Below are positions 32,265-42,548 of a stretch of DNA of 64,000 nucleotides, one piece after another. How positions within the stretch are numbered: position 1 is the first letter of the stretch; each line of letters opens with the position of its first letter. The notes below the pieces were generated by a model. The model was not told the DNA's origin. It did not search any database and saw only the letters and a program-made list of their open reading frames with translations. Position numbers and translations under genes: made by a program. The DNA comes from an uncultured Myxococcales bacterium (GTDB lineage Bacteria > Myxococcota_A > UBA9042 > CAIXZC01), in contig CAITUV010000044.1 in assembly GCA_903895725.1 (NCBI GenBank), forward strand, positions 145,579-209,578, in the 5' to 3' direction.

Positions 32265-35200
32265 CTATTGTTCTTCGACGGACGTGGACACGACCAGTCC
32301 GCTGACCGAAGAGTAGTCGTAGATCTTGTGCAGACCGCGGATGAGCTCAAGGAGGCTTGCGTACTTCTGCAGCTTGCCGGCACCGGTCTTGTAGTCGGCC
32401 TGAAGGTCTTCGAGGGTCTCGAAGCTGTTGAGCACTTCGTTGGCCTTGTTGACCAGGTAGTATGCGGTGTCGAACGTGTTCTCGTCACCCAGCTTGAACG
32501 CGACGTAGGTCTTGCCGGTCATGGGGTCGGTGAACTCGGCCTTGACCGCGTCGGCCGGCAGGTCCACGGCATCCTCGTGCCCCTTGAGGTAGATCCTCGT
32601 AGTATCCATGAAGCGGCGGTCGTAGTCGTTGATCATGAGCGACATGCCAAAGTAGGCCGCCAGCATGGGGATACGGAACCAGGTGGTGGGGAAGCTGTAG
32701 TCCACTTCCTCGGGGTAGAGGTACTTGCCGTCCTTGCAGAAGCCCGGGTCGTTCATGTTCGACAGGTCCCGGAGGCGCAGGTAGCTCGGGTTGCCGTTGG
32801 CATCCTCGACCACGCAGGCCGCGTAGTTCGCCTCCCGCTGGGTCGTGATGCCGCCCAGGAGGTTGATCATGCGGTCCGGGAAGAAGGTGAAGTAGCTGAT
32901 GAGGTACTTCCGGACATCGGGGGACTCGTCGATGGCCAGGAAGTTGGTGGTCGGGTCGCACAGGGTCATGAAGGCGTTGAGGCGGTCGTAGATCGCCCCA
33001 CCCGACGTGTATGCCACTTCGTCCGCGTTCAGCATGATGCCGCCGTACATGGGACGGGCAGCGAACTTGCCATAGTCTTCTTCCAGCACGAAGGTCTTGG
33101 TCAGACCGGTGGCAAAGGCGGTGTCCTTCTCGTAGCGGTCGGTCAAGGGGTTGTAGCCGAACGGGTAGTTGTACCCGCCGACCCCGTCGCCGGCCGGAAT
33201 GGCGAACGTGTTGACCAGAGTGTTGAACGATTCCTGTGCTGCCACGGCACCGGAGAGGCCGCCGTTCATGTCGAGCTCCCACGGCGTGCCGAACTTCTTC
33301 TCCCAGTATCCATTCTGGTTGAAACGGATGTAGTTGACGGCCCACCACTGGAACTGGTGCTTCATGCGGCTGAACGCCCACAGGATGCGCCGCGAGTACT
33401 GGTCGGGATAGTAGGTCAGCCGGCTACGCCAGTATCCCCACACCGGCCAGTACCACCAGTAGTCGTCCACGGTGTTGCGCACGATCTCGTACGGGTCGAC
33501 GCCCTGGTCCCACACGTCGCAGTAAGGCGTGCGGCCGATGTACTCGTCGGAGCAGAACCGGAACGGAACCTCGACCTTGTCGGGCGGAGAGCAGTAGGAG
33601 GCGCCGAGCTGCGTGCGGCACTCGGTGCACCCGGCACATCCGGCGTCCGCACCACAGTCTGCGTCGCTGGCGCACTTCTTGCCGACGAGCGAGGCAAACT
33701 CCACGTCCTGGCGCTCATAGACCTTGGTCGGTCCGCCCAGCACGTTGGGGATCTGGGTGTAGTGGATCCGCTTGAACAGCTCCTCCAGGCGGTTGGGCTC
33801 ATCGAGCACGGCCACCTGCGTGTCAGTCCCCTCGGGGTTCTCGAGGTAGGGCTCCCACGTCTTGAGCTCCGGCTTCTCCTTGAACACGGAGACGAGCTTG
33901 CCGTAGCCGAACTTGATAGCGGCTTCGTCATACAGGCCGATTCCGTGCCACAGGTCGTTGAACTTGGCACCGTAGTCCATGATCGACGAGTACTGCAGCA
34001 TCCGCATGGAGTTGCTCTTCTGGAGGTCGGTCTCTCCGTTGAAGAGGTCGACCGGCAGCCAGGACTTGCCATCCGCGGCCAGGGCCACCTTGTGCTCCCA
34101 GTACTCCTGGGGGAAGTTCATGGCATCGGTCGAGGCCTCGAAGTTGTGGCGCAGGCCGAGCGTGTGGCCGATTTCGTGCGTCGCAACCGACAGGTAGATG
34201 CGCTCGCGGAACTCCTGGACCATCTCGGTGCGGATCTTCTGTTCGATATCACGAACGAACAGCTGGGTCTTGGCAACGAGCGGGTCCTTGGTATCGCTGA
34301 ACCATGCCGACGGCATCCAGTGCTCGAGCTGGTTGCGAAGCTCGGTGTACTGGATCTTGTGGGACACCTGCTGGGCAAGCTTGGCCGCGGTGCAGGTGTT
34401 GACCCAGTAGTATCCTTCCACCCCGCCCTGCGACACGAACGTGCAGGTATCGCCGGCCGCCGGGAACTTCGGGTTGTACTCCCGCCACAGGTACAGCTTG
34501 GGCGCCTCTTCCTCCGTGCGGATCTGCCCTTCCTGCTCCTTGGTGCACGCGTCCTTGACCACGTTGAAGTCGGCCAGGTTGAAGGCGAGCTCCTCGCCGT
34601 TGCGGATCCCGTCAAACGCGGCCGAGCAGAGCTGCTGGTCGAACCGGTCGACCCACTCCTTGGCCAGGCCGATGATGGCCGCGTCGGTGAACTCGTCGTG
34701 GTAGAGGCAGCCGCCCTCGGAATGGGACTGGATGAGGTGGCGCTCCTTCTCCACGCCGCGGTTGTTGGCCCAGTTGCGCAGTGCCATGCGCTCGTAGTCC
34801 TTGTCGTTGAGCTCGGCGCTCACCAGCGCAGCGGGATCCCGCATGAGGATGCGGACCGCGTCGAAGATCATGGCCTTGTCCAGCTCGGGGTTCTGCTTGA
34901 GCATGCTCATCCGCATGAACGCCCAGTCCTGCTCCGTCTTCTGGATGCCGAAGTTGGTGAGCCAGTCGTGTGCACTCGGCTCGACCATTCCGGCGACCAT
35001 GGCCTTGGCCTCGGCGATGCTGGACGGGGCCGGGTTGTGGCCGACCGCGATCAGCGCCGGGGTGTTCTTCTGGGAAATGTCGATGCCCATGGCGAACGAG
35101 GCCGGGTCGACGTAGCCGGCCATCAGCTCGACGAGGTCGGCAGCCCGGTTGGCCTGCAGGTTGACGCCTGCGTCGTACACGTAGGCATTGGCCGACAGGA

Positions 35201-36845
35201 TCTTGCCCGTCAGGGGATCCGCGGACGAGGGACCGTAGCCCAGAAGACCGTTGGATGCGGGCGGAACCACCGAGAAGAGGTAGCTGTAACGGATGTCGCC
35301 GACCATCTTCACGTAGTCCATGTCCTTGCAGTAGTCGGACTCGAACTGGGCAACAGCCTGCCCGGCAGCCAGGGCTGCCTGGGCAGTCGTGTTGTTGTTC
35401 TCGCACAGGATGAACATGCCCTCGGCGGGCACTGCCTCCTTGCCCTTGTAGAACTCGACGACCTGGTTGAACGGGCGGGCCCAGTCCTTGGCAAGCTGGT
35501 TGGCAGCCGGGACGAGGTCACGCGGGAAGTCCTCGGACAGGTAGTACACGATCGGGACCGGGTTGGCCTGGGAGTAGTCCGGAGTGCCATCGGCCTTGAC
35601 CGGGTGCTTGTCCCAGATGTCCCAGCGCTGGATGTGCCGGATCACGCCCGTGTACGTGGTCTCGTACTGCTCGTCGTAGAACTGGCGCTCCTGCCGGAAG
35701 TAGCCGAACTTGTCCATGACGTGGTCGTCGTACTGGACCGGGGCGTAGTCGTCATCCGGGTTGACCTTCATGAAGGCCGTCCGGACCTTGATCTCTTCCG
35801 AGTTGCACTCGAAAACGCCGCCCAGGTAGAACGGATAGAACACGCAGATGGGGATGTCCTGGCCCCAGTACTCGTAGAAGGCCTTGGGGGCGCTCAGGAT
35901 GTGCCGGCTGACGTAGTCGAAGTAGGTCGGGACTTCCGCCTCGTTGCGGAAGATCCGGAACTGCTCCTCCTCGGGAGCGGCCTCTCCTTCGAAGCTCGAG
36001 ATCACGATGTCCTGGGTGACCATGAGGTCTTCCATCTGGGCCTTGATGATGGAGGACAGGCTGAACTCGAAGTTCACGACCTGGGACTCGGACCAGTTGA
36101 CCCGCATGAACTCACGCTCGTACCAGTAGCGGTCCGAGCCGTTTTCCTCGAGCACGTTGGTGGGCTCGCCGGTCCCCGGGTTGTAGTCGTACTTCAAGTC
36201 GAAGTGGTCCGCGATGGGGTACACGGCCAGCGGAGACCCCTTGAAGATGTAGCGCGTCGGGCGCACGCACACGGCGTTCGCATGCGTACGGTCGGCAGCG
36301 GCCACGCTGGCTTCGTGTCCGCAGTAGGCCATCCCGCTTCCGGTCTGGGCCTGGCAGAACTCGTGCATCGTCCCGCCTTCCGCCTTCTGGCCTGCGCACG
36401 CGACGTTCTTGCCGTCCTTGCCGGGCATGACGTTGCCTTCGGCAAACTTCATCCCGCGGGCCTGGTAGGGGTTGGGGGTGTACTGCTTGGAATCCTCGGC
36501 CAGCCAGGCCAGATAGGGCACGTCCGTATCGGCCTTGAGCCCGATGGACTGGCTGAACTGCGAGAACTCGTAGGTCCGGTAGAAGTTGAGCGCTCCTTCC
36601 TGGATCTCGAAGGTGCCCCGCTCGAGCTTGCCCTGGTCACCCACGAAGGTGAACGTGGCCGCATACGGCGCATCCGACGTGGTCCGCTGGAAGTACCACT
36701 CCCCTTCCAGGTCCTTCTTGGCGATGTAGTTCGCCTGGGTCCGGTCGATCTCGCCCACCTGCTGTGCGCAGCCGGCCACGAGGGCCAGGGACACGAGGAG
36801 GGCCACCTTGAACATCCTGAAGCCGTTGTGCATGGTAGTCTTCAT
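32265..36845 (-). CDS. Giant lipoprotein metzincin-type zinc metalloprotease (shorter paralog)
   Basis: The 1526-residue product has a lipoprotein signal peptide ending LVAGC and then CAQQVGEIDRT, so it should be membrane-anchored. The zinc motif HEIGHTLGLRH is at residues 890-900 and a Met-turn SSIMDYG follows with Met956, the metzincin combination. Earlier segments IVYYLSEDFP and LGYGPSSADPLTGKI resemble the zinc-dependent metalloprotease (DUF4953-like) family. A Cys-rich stretch (CASDADCGADAGC) lies after the Met-turn. The ATG at 36845 follows ACAGGAGGAAACC. It starts 18 nt after its larger paralog. Substrate is unknown. Confidence 0.85.
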   Translation of the reverse strand: MKTTMHNGFRMFKVALLVSLALVAGCAQQVGEIDRTQANYIAKKDLEGEWYFQRTTSDAPYAATFTFVGDQGKLERGTFEIQEGALNFYRTYEFSQFSQSIGLKADTDVPYLAWLAEDSKQYTPNPYQARGMKFAEGNVMPGKDGKNVACAGQKAEGGTMHEFCQAQTGSGMAYCGHEASVAAADRTHANAVCVRPTRYIFKGSPLAVYPIADHFDLKYDYNPGTGEPTNVLEENGSDRYWYEREFMRVNWSESQVVNFEFSLSSIIKAQMEDLMVTQDIVISSFEGEAAPEEEQFRIFRNEAEVPTYFDYVSRHILSAPKAFYEYWGQDIPICVFYPFYLGGVFECNSEEIKVRTAFMKVNPDDDYAPVQYDDHVMDKFGYFRQERQFYDEQYETTYTGVIRHIQRWDIWDKHPVKADGTPDYSQANPVPIVYYLSEDFPRDLVPAANQLAKDWARPFNQVVEFYKGKEAVPAEGMFILCENNNTTAQAALAAGQAVAQFESDYCKDMDYVKMVGDIRYSYLFSVVPPASNGLLGYGPSSADPLTGKILSANAYVYDAGVNLQANRAADLVELMAGYVDPASFAMGIDISQKNTPALIAVGHNPAPSSIAEAKAMVAGMVEPSAHDWLTNFGIQKTEQDWAFMRMSMLKQNPELDKAMIFDAVRILMRDPAALVSAELNDKDYERMALRNWANNRGVEKERHLIQSHSEGGCLYHDEFTDAAIIGLAKEWVDRFDQQLCSAAFDGIRNGEELAFNLADFNVVKDACTKEQEGQIRTEEEAPKLYLWREYNPKFPAAGDTCTFVSQGGVEGYYWVNTCTAAKLAQQVSHKIQYTELRNQLEHWMPSAWFSDTKDPLVAKTQLFVRDIEQKIRTEMVQEFRERIYLSVATHEIGHTLGLRHNFEASTDAMNFPQEYWEHKVALAADGKSWLPVDLFNGETDLQKSNSMRMLQYSSIMDYGAKFNDLWHGIGLYDEAAIKFGYGKLVSVFKEKPELKTWEPYLENPEGTDTQVAVLDEPNRLEELFKRIHYTQIPNVLGGPTKVYERQDVEFASLVGKKCASDADCGADAGCAGCTECRTQLGASYCSPPDKVEVPFRFCSDEYIGRTPYCDVWDQGVDPYEIVRNTVDDYWWYWPVWGYWRSRLTYYPDQYSRRILWAFSRMKHQFQWWAVNYIRFNQNGYWEKKFGTPWELDMNGGLSGAVAAQESFNTLVNTFAIPAGDGVGGYNYPFGYNPLTDRYEKDTAFATGLTKTFVLEEDYGKFAARPMYGGIMLNADEVAYTSGGAIYDRLNAFMTLCDPTTNFLAIDESPDVRKYLISYFTFFPDRMINLLGGITTQREANYAACVVEDANGNPSYLRLRDLSNMNDPGFCKDGKYLYPEEVDYSFPTTWFRIPMLAAYFGMSLMINDYDRRFMDTTRIYLKGHEDAVDLPADAVKAEFTDPMTGKTYVAFKLGDENTFDTAYYLVNKANEVLNSFETLEDLQADYKTGAGKLQKYASLLELIRGLHKIYDYSSVSGLVVSTSVEEQ

Positions 36846-36863
36846 GGTTTCCTCCTGTCCCTC

Positions 36864-39800
36864 CTAGAACTGGATATAGCCGTACAGCTCGTTGAACGTG
36901 TAGATCATGTCGAGCACCTCCCGGATGTCGTTGAGGCGCTTGGCCAGTGCCTGCTTGACAACATCGTCGGTGGCTGCTTCCCACTCGGCCTTGAGCTCGT
37001 TGGCCTGCTGGAGCAGCTCGTACGCAGCGTTGATCCGCTCGGGATCGTAGTTGGTGGTCCGGGCCACGTAGGTCTTCTTGGTCCACGGATCGGCGAACTC
37101 GATGACGTCGACTTGCCAGTCGGCCTCTTCTCCCTCGCCCAGAGCCTCGACGCACACGCCGTCCTTCCAGACCTTGCACACGTCCCAGCAGCTTCCGTTG
37201 CCCTTGAGGCACAGCGAGAAGGAATCCACGAATCCGGGGTCGAACCCGGACGGCATGAATGCGAACCCGTACATGCCGACATAGGCCTTCATGGCCAGAG
37301 TCTCGAGGCTGGTCTCGACGCGAGGCAGCCCCGCCCCTTCCCACGCCCGCAGCGGGTCGGTGAACTGCATCTTCCCGTCCTCGACGTAGGGGGCATACCG
37401 GGACATGTCGCCGGTGATGAAGCCGGCCAGCAAGTTGGTGAGCTGCGTGTAGTACACGGTGTTGAAGCCGATGCTCGACCCGACGCCCACGTCGACCTGC
37501 TCGCCCATGTAGTCGCCCATGAAGTAGCCCATGGCGTAGGTCATGGTGCCCAGGGCGGCCAGCTTCTCCCAGAAGGAGCCGATGAACGCCGCATGGTCGA
37601 AGTAGTAGTAGCCGGCATCCTTCCAGAACGTGGTGTAGGGGAACTTGCCCGGCCCGATGGGCACGTCGAGCTGGCTCCCGTCACGTCCCGGCTCGAGGTC
37701 GAAGTTGGCGAGACGCTCGGTCGGGAGCCCCTCATCCACCACCTTGTACGAGCCCGGCTTCACGGTGAACAGCAGGATGGACAGCTTCTTGAGAGCATCC
37801 TCGGCCCAACGGTCCCAGCGGGCCATCCACTGGGAGTTGCCGTACAGGATCGGCATGAAGCTCGGGTAGGCACGCCAGGAGAACCGGAACATGGCACCGA
37901 ACCGCCCCGAATCCTCGAGCGGCGGCATCCACCGGTCCCGGATGCGCATGAAGTAGCCCAGGGGGTTGGCCCCGCGGAACGCACCCCAGCGCTCCCGCTT
38001 GAACGCGTCGAACACGTAGTATTCCATCAGCTTGTTCCAGGAGTGATCCATGATCTCCCCGAGGTCCGCACCGATGTCGAACGTGTAGGTCCCGAGCGAC
38101 CCGACCCACATGTCCGTCTGCATGACCCACGGCACCAGCCGGTAGGACAGGTCGTACAGGCCGCGGTCCTCGCTCAGCAGCATGGTCTTCTCGTTGTAGG
38201 CCTTGCGGAACGGAACCGGGACGCGCTCCTTGTTCTCCTTCACCCCGAGGAAGTCCTCCAGGTAGAAGAAGGGCGACCACCAGTAGAAGTCGGGCCAGAA
38301 CTCGGAATCCATGAAGGCCCCGGACCAGCCGAACTTGTCACCCCACAGCTCGCCGACGTCCTCCATCTCCTCGTACATCCGGTCCGTGTCCACGTACGCG
38401 TCGGCCAGCTCGGCATAGCCGAACCGGATCGCGGCGCGGTCGTGCTTGCCGATGCCGTGGATGTCGAAGTTGATCGTTCCGCCGTAGTCCATGAGGGTCG
38501 AGTAGGTGTACTCGGACCGCCCCTGGAGGATCTCGGATTCAGTCTGCCCCGGACGGACGTTGAAGCCCTTGATCGGGGCGTATTCCTCTTTGTAGTACAC
38601 GGTGAAGACCTGGGCGCAGGTGTTCTCCGCACCCTTCGGGTCGCAGCTTCGGCTGCCGTCCAGGGCGCACTGGCCCTTCCCGTTCTTCTCCACGCAGTAG
38701 TCGCCCGAGAGGCAGACGCCGTCGGTCTCGAACGTGCCGGTCGGGCAGACGCCGAGGGCATCGACGGTGGCGAGGATCTCGCACTTGCCGAACTTCTCTT
38801 CAGCCTTGATGCGGCAGCGGGCGGTCCCCAGCTCGGTGCAGTCGGCATCCGTGGTGCAATCCTTGTACTGCTTGCGGATCCCCCAGCACCAGCCCTGCGG
38901 CTCCATGTGCTCGTTCACGCAGGCCTTGACCGGGCCTTCCTCGCCCTCGACTGCCACTTCCGTGCACACCGTGCCGGGCATGCAGTCCTTGTCGTCGGAG
39001 CAGAGCAGCTTGCAGGTGTCCCCGTGGAAGCAGCCGTTGTTGCCCTCGAGGGTGCAGGTGCGGTAGTCCTGCTCACGGATGTCGTAGTACTTGTCATTGT
39101 AGTTGAAGATGTCGGTGGAGGCGGCCATGTTGTGGCGCAGGCCCACGGTGTGCCCGATCTCGTGCTCGAGCACGCCGTCCAGCATCCGCTTGGTAATCTC
39201 CCACACCTGGCACTCGTCCTCGCTGCCGCCGTAGAACTCCTGGCTCTTCGGGTCCTTGCAGAACTCCTGGACGGACAGGGCGGTGGCATAGACATTGGGT
39301 TCCGCCATCTCCTGGGCGTAGTAGCAGCCGTGCTCGGCCAGGAGGGTGAGGCGGTCACGCTCTTTCTGGATCCGGTCCGGAGAGGCCCAGGACAGGGGCG
39401 AGAGGTCCTTCATGTCCTCGGGGGAAAGCAGCATCCCTTCCAGGCTGCCGCCGGCCGCGATCTGCTTGACCTCTTCCGTGATCATGAGGTTCTCGAGCCA
39501 GCTCCCCTTGACCTTGCCGAAGCGGGCCAGGAGCTGCTCCTGGCTCATCGACGGGGGCAGCGCATTGAGCGCGGCGACCATGGTCTCCTTGGGGTGGTTC
39601 ATCATGTGGATGAACTCGGGATCCTTCTTGAGGGCATCGAAATCGGCCTGCTCCTGGGCCGTCATCCAGAAGCGGTGAACCGGCGGGCGGACGTTCTTGA
39701 TCCGCTCGACGCGGTTCTTGATCGCGTCTTTCCCGGGCAGCGGGGCAAACAGGCTCTCGTAGGCCGAGGGGTTGCCCTTGGCCTGGATGTACTGGGCGAT

Positions 39801-42518
39801 GTAGTCGCCCGACATGATGTTGCCCTTGGTCAGCTTGCCCTTGGCCGCATCGAGCAGGTCCTTGGCATACTGGCCGTAGCTGATCATGGGAGCGCCGTAG
39901 ATGTTGGCGATACCGTAGTAGATCTCGCCGGTATCCGGGTCGGCCGCGCTCGGGCCGTAGCCCAGCGGGGACGCGGTCTGGTCTTCCGAGATCCAGTAGT
40001 AGCTGCTGTAGCGGAGGTCGCCGTGCTTCTTCATGTCCTGCGCGCCTTCGACCTCGCCGCAGGGGTTGGCCCACTCGCCGTCCGCCTTCTTGTACCAGTA
40101 GCGGCAGTCGTTCATCTGGGCCATGTCGCCCCGCTCCTCCTCGGAGCAGGAGTCGCCGGTGTACACGTTCTCGCACGCGGCGAACATCGGAGGCAGTGCG
40201 TCCAGGATTTCCTTGACCCGCTTCATGTCGTCCGCATTCAGCTCAGGCCGCCAGCCGGTGCAGACGCCGGCATCCTGGGCGTGGTCGCGGTAGCAGGTGA
40301 TCTCGCCGTTGGCGCCGGCCGGGAGAACCACCACGCGGTTGTCCTCCTGGGTGATGTGCGCGTACTTGGTGAACTGGCCGAACCGCACGCCACGGCCCGA
40401 CAGCGCTGCGGTCACAGAGAAGTCCACCGCTCCCTGGCCGGGAATGGCATGGGCCAGGCGCATTCCGCCACGGATCATGTCCTCGGTGGTCGCAACACCG
40501 TTCAGCAGATGGCTGTTGCCGTTCTCGTCGCCGACGAGGGCCAGGGTGTGAACCGACTGGCCGAACATGTGCACGAAGTTCACCTGACCGATCTTGATGC
40601 CGTCCTTGGTGACCACGGTGAAATTCCGGGTCATCGGCTGCGGGACCTTCTTGTCGTCCAGCGGGAGGGTCAGCTTGCAGCCCTTGGTCGCGAACAGCTC
40701 GTCCTTCTGATAGGGGAAGAGCATGTCCGACCCGTCGGCGTTGAGGCAGACACTCTTGCCGTCCTCGTCCAGGATCTTCACCTCGCCGACGTTCTGGTTC
40801 AGGTGGGCCAGCGCAATCCGGGTCTCGCCGGTGCTCAGGCCGCCGATCCAGTCATCCACGCCGCGGCGGAAGTGCTCCACGAACTTGCCCTTCCCGTCAT
40901 CCTGCTTGACCAGCTCCCGGAGCCAGTACAGGGTAAACGCCCCCTTGTCCATGCGGACCTTGAACTGCTTCTCCCAACCCGTCGGGTTCTTGGGATCGCA
41001 GTTGCCGGCGGGGCAGGTGTGGCAGATGCCGGACAGGCAGGCCTGGTCGAGCGGGCACGGGGAGTTCTTGCCGCACAGCACCGGAGCGCCGCAGACGCCG
41101 CCGTCGGTGCACTGCTGGTTGGCCTTCTCCGCGGAGGGGACCAGGTAGAGGCAGAGCTTGTCCTTGTCCGCAGCGACCTTCTCGGCCGCCGGATCGCAGT
41201 AACGCGGGTGCGTGTCCTGGTACATCGTGTCGAGAATGGCGCCGCTGGTGCAATCCTGGTTCGTCTCGCAGTACTTCACATCGTAGAGCCCCTTCTCGCT
41301 GTAGAACTGGGCCCACGCAACTGCGTCCTTGAATGCGGAATCCCACTGGTCGGCGGCCTCATAGGCGGAGTGCATCAGTTCCGCGGGCCAGTCGGGGGAG
41401 ATCCAGTAACGAATGGTCTTGGGGGCGCGCTCGTGCGGGGGGAGGGAATCCCACGTCACGCAGTGTCCCTTCGAGAACCAGCCGTCCTCCAGCCAGCAGT
41501 GGACCTTGCCTTCGTGCAGCCCTTCGCAGTCGACGTCCTGCGTGCAGGCGATCTGCTTGCCCACCTCGTCCAGGACCGGGGTCCCAGTGCGGGAGTTCTT
41601 CCACATGTTCCAGCGGTTGATGAGGCTCACCTTGGCGGAGTAAACGAGCCCTTCCTCCTCGTCGTAGCCGTTCCGCTCGGTCAGGAAGAACCCGAAGTTC
41701 TCCATGTGCTGCACCTGGTCATACCGGAGCGGCACGTAGTCGGCATTCGGGTCGACCTTGAGGAACGAGTGACGCACCTTGGCCACGGCGCCCACGCAGT
41801 CGGTCGGTGCCACCAGGTAGACGCTGCAGGCCTCGGGCGAGCTCGGCTCCAGGTACACCTTGGTCACGATGTTGATGGCCTGCTCGTCCAGCTCGAACCG
41901 GTCCGGGTTGTCGGTCTCGTACTCCTGGACGTAATAGTCCACGCCGCTCATGCCGGTCCCCGCCAGGAACATGAGATCCTTGACGTTGTTCGAGGACCAG
42001 TCGACCCGGATGTACTCCCGCTCAAACCACTTGTTGTCGGACGTGTCCTCGATGATGACGTTGCCCTGGTCGCCGGTCTGGGAGTTGTACTGCCGGATCA
42101 CGTCGAAGTGCTTCGAGATCCGGAACGCTGCGATGGGCTGGCCGACGTAAATCTCGATGAACTCGTCGCTCTTGCCCTCGTCCCAGTAGTTCCGGATCTT
42201 CTGGGTGTGCCACTTCTTCTCCGACCCCGCCGCGATCAGCTCCGCGGTCGGGTAAACCACCAGGAAGTCTTCCTGGACGTCGAAGATCACCTTGGTCGGC
42301 CCGGGAAAGTAAGCCATCTCCCCGTCGAACGTCACCGGCGACGGCACCGGTGCCTCGATGACGGTGGCCGCGTAGTACCAGTACCCCTTCAGGTCCGCCT
42401 TGCGGATCTTGTCCGGGCTGGTGCGGTCGATGTCACCCACCTCGGTGGCGCAGGCGCTGACCATCATGAGCAGCCCCAACACCCCAGTCAACCCTTTGAA
42501 AGACATGCCCGACTTCAT
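36864..42518 (-). CDS. Giant lipoprotein metzincin-type zinc metalloprotease (longer paralog, Cys-rich insertion)
   Basis: The ATG at 42518 after AAGGAGG gives 1884 residues with a lipobox MVSAC and the same post-Cys start (ATEVGDIDRT) as the next gene. HEIGHTVGLRH is at residues 1119-1129 and the Met-turn STLMDYG has Met1343. The 224-residue gap between them (66 in the paralog) holds a cysteine-rich block with DxDC-type repeats such as CSDDKDC and CTTDADC. Another Cys-rich block lies near residues 380-520. IRYWISPDWP and LGYGPSAADPDTGEI match the paralog. Probably an exported surface protease; target unknown. Confidence 0.85.
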   Translation of the reverse strand: MKSGMSFKGLTGVLGLLMMVSACATEVGDIDRTSPDKIRKADLKGYWYYAATVIEAPVPSPVTFDGEMAYFPGPTKVIFDVQEDFLVVYPTAELIAAGSEKKWHTQKIRNYWDEGKSDEFIEIYVGQPIAAFRISKHFDVIRQYNSQTGDQGNVIIEDTSDNKWFEREYIRVDWSSNNVKDLMFLAGTGMSGVDYYVQEYETDNPDRFELDEQAINIVTKVYLEPSSPEACSVYLVAPTDCVGAVAKVRHSFLKVDPNADYVPLRYDQVQHMENFGFFLTERNGYDEEEGLVYSAKVSLINRWNMWKNSRTGTPVLDEVGKQIACTQDVDCEGLHEGKVHCWLEDGWFSKGHCVTWDSLPPHERAPKTIRYWISPDWPAELMHSAYEAADQWDSAFKDAVAWAQFYSEKGLYDVKYCETNQDCTSGAILDTMYQDTHPRYCDPAAEKVAADKDKLCLYLVPSAEKANQQCTDGGVCGAPVLCGKNSPCPLDQACLSGICHTCPAGNCDPKNPTGWEKQFKVRMDKGAFTLYWLRELVKQDDGKGKFVEHFRRGVDDWIGGLSTGETRIALAHLNQNVGEVKILDEDGKSVCLNADGSDMLFPYQKDELFATKGCKLTLPLDDKKVPQPMTRNFTVVTKDGIKIGQVNFVHMFGQSVHTLALVGDENGNSHLLNGVATTEDMIRGGMRLAHAIPGQGAVDFSVTAALSGRGVRFGQFTKYAHITQEDNRVVVLPAGANGEITCYRDHAQDAGVCTGWRPELNADDMKRVKEILDALPPMFAACENVYTGDSCSEEERGDMAQMNDCRYWYKKADGEWANPCGEVEGAQDMKKHGDLRYSSYYWISEDQTASPLGYGPSAADPDTGEIYYGIANIYGAPMISYGQYAKDLLDAAKGKLTKGNIMSGDYIAQYIQAKGNPSAYESLFAPLPGKDAIKNRVERIKNVRPPVHRFWMTAQEQADFDALKKDPEFIHMMNHPKETMVAALNALPPSMSQEQLLARFGKVKGSWLENLMITEEVKQIAAGGSLEGMLLSPEDMKDLSPLSWASPDRIQKERDRLTLLAEHGCYYAQEMAEPNVYATALSVQEFCKDPKSQEFYGGSEDECQVWEITKRMLDGVLEHEIGHTVGLRHNMAASTDIFNYNDKYYDIREQDYRTCTLEGNNGCFHGDTCKLLCSDDKDCMPGTVCTEVAVEGEEGPVKACVNEHMEPQGWCWGIRKQYKDCTTDADCTELGTARCRIKAEEKFGKCEILATVDALGVCPTGTFETDGVCLSGDYCVEKNGKGQCALDGSRSCDPKGAENTCAQVFTVYYKEEYAPIKGFNVRPGQTESEILQGRSEYTYSTLMDYGGTINFDIHGIGKHDRAAIRFGYAELADAYVDTDRMYEEMEDVGELWGDKFGWSGAFMDSEFWPDFYWWSPFFYLEDFLGVKENKERVPVPFRKAYNEKTMLLSEDRGLYDLSYRLVPWVMQTDMWVGSLGTYTFDIGADLGEIMDHSWNKLMEYYVFDAFKRERWGAFRGANPLGYFMRIRDRWMPPLEDSGRFGAMFRFSWRAYPSFMPILYGNSQWMARWDRWAEDALKKLSILLFTVKPGSYKVVDEGLPTERLANFDLEPGRDGSQLDVPIGPGKFPYTTFWKDAGYYYFDHAAFIGSFWEKLAALGTMTYAMGYFMGDYMGEQVDVGVGSSIGFNTVYYTQLTNLLAGFITGDMSRYAPYVEDGKMQFTDPLRAWEGAGLPRVETSLETLAMKAYVGMYGFAFMPSGFDPGFVDSFSLCLKGNGSCWDVCKVWKDGVCVEALGEGEEADWQVDVIEFADPWTKKTYVARTTNYDPERINAAYELLQQANELKAEWEAATDDVVKQALAKRLNDIREVLDMIYTFNELYGYIQF

Positions 42519-42548
42519 CAGGATCCCCTCCTTGCGAATGCCCATGGC

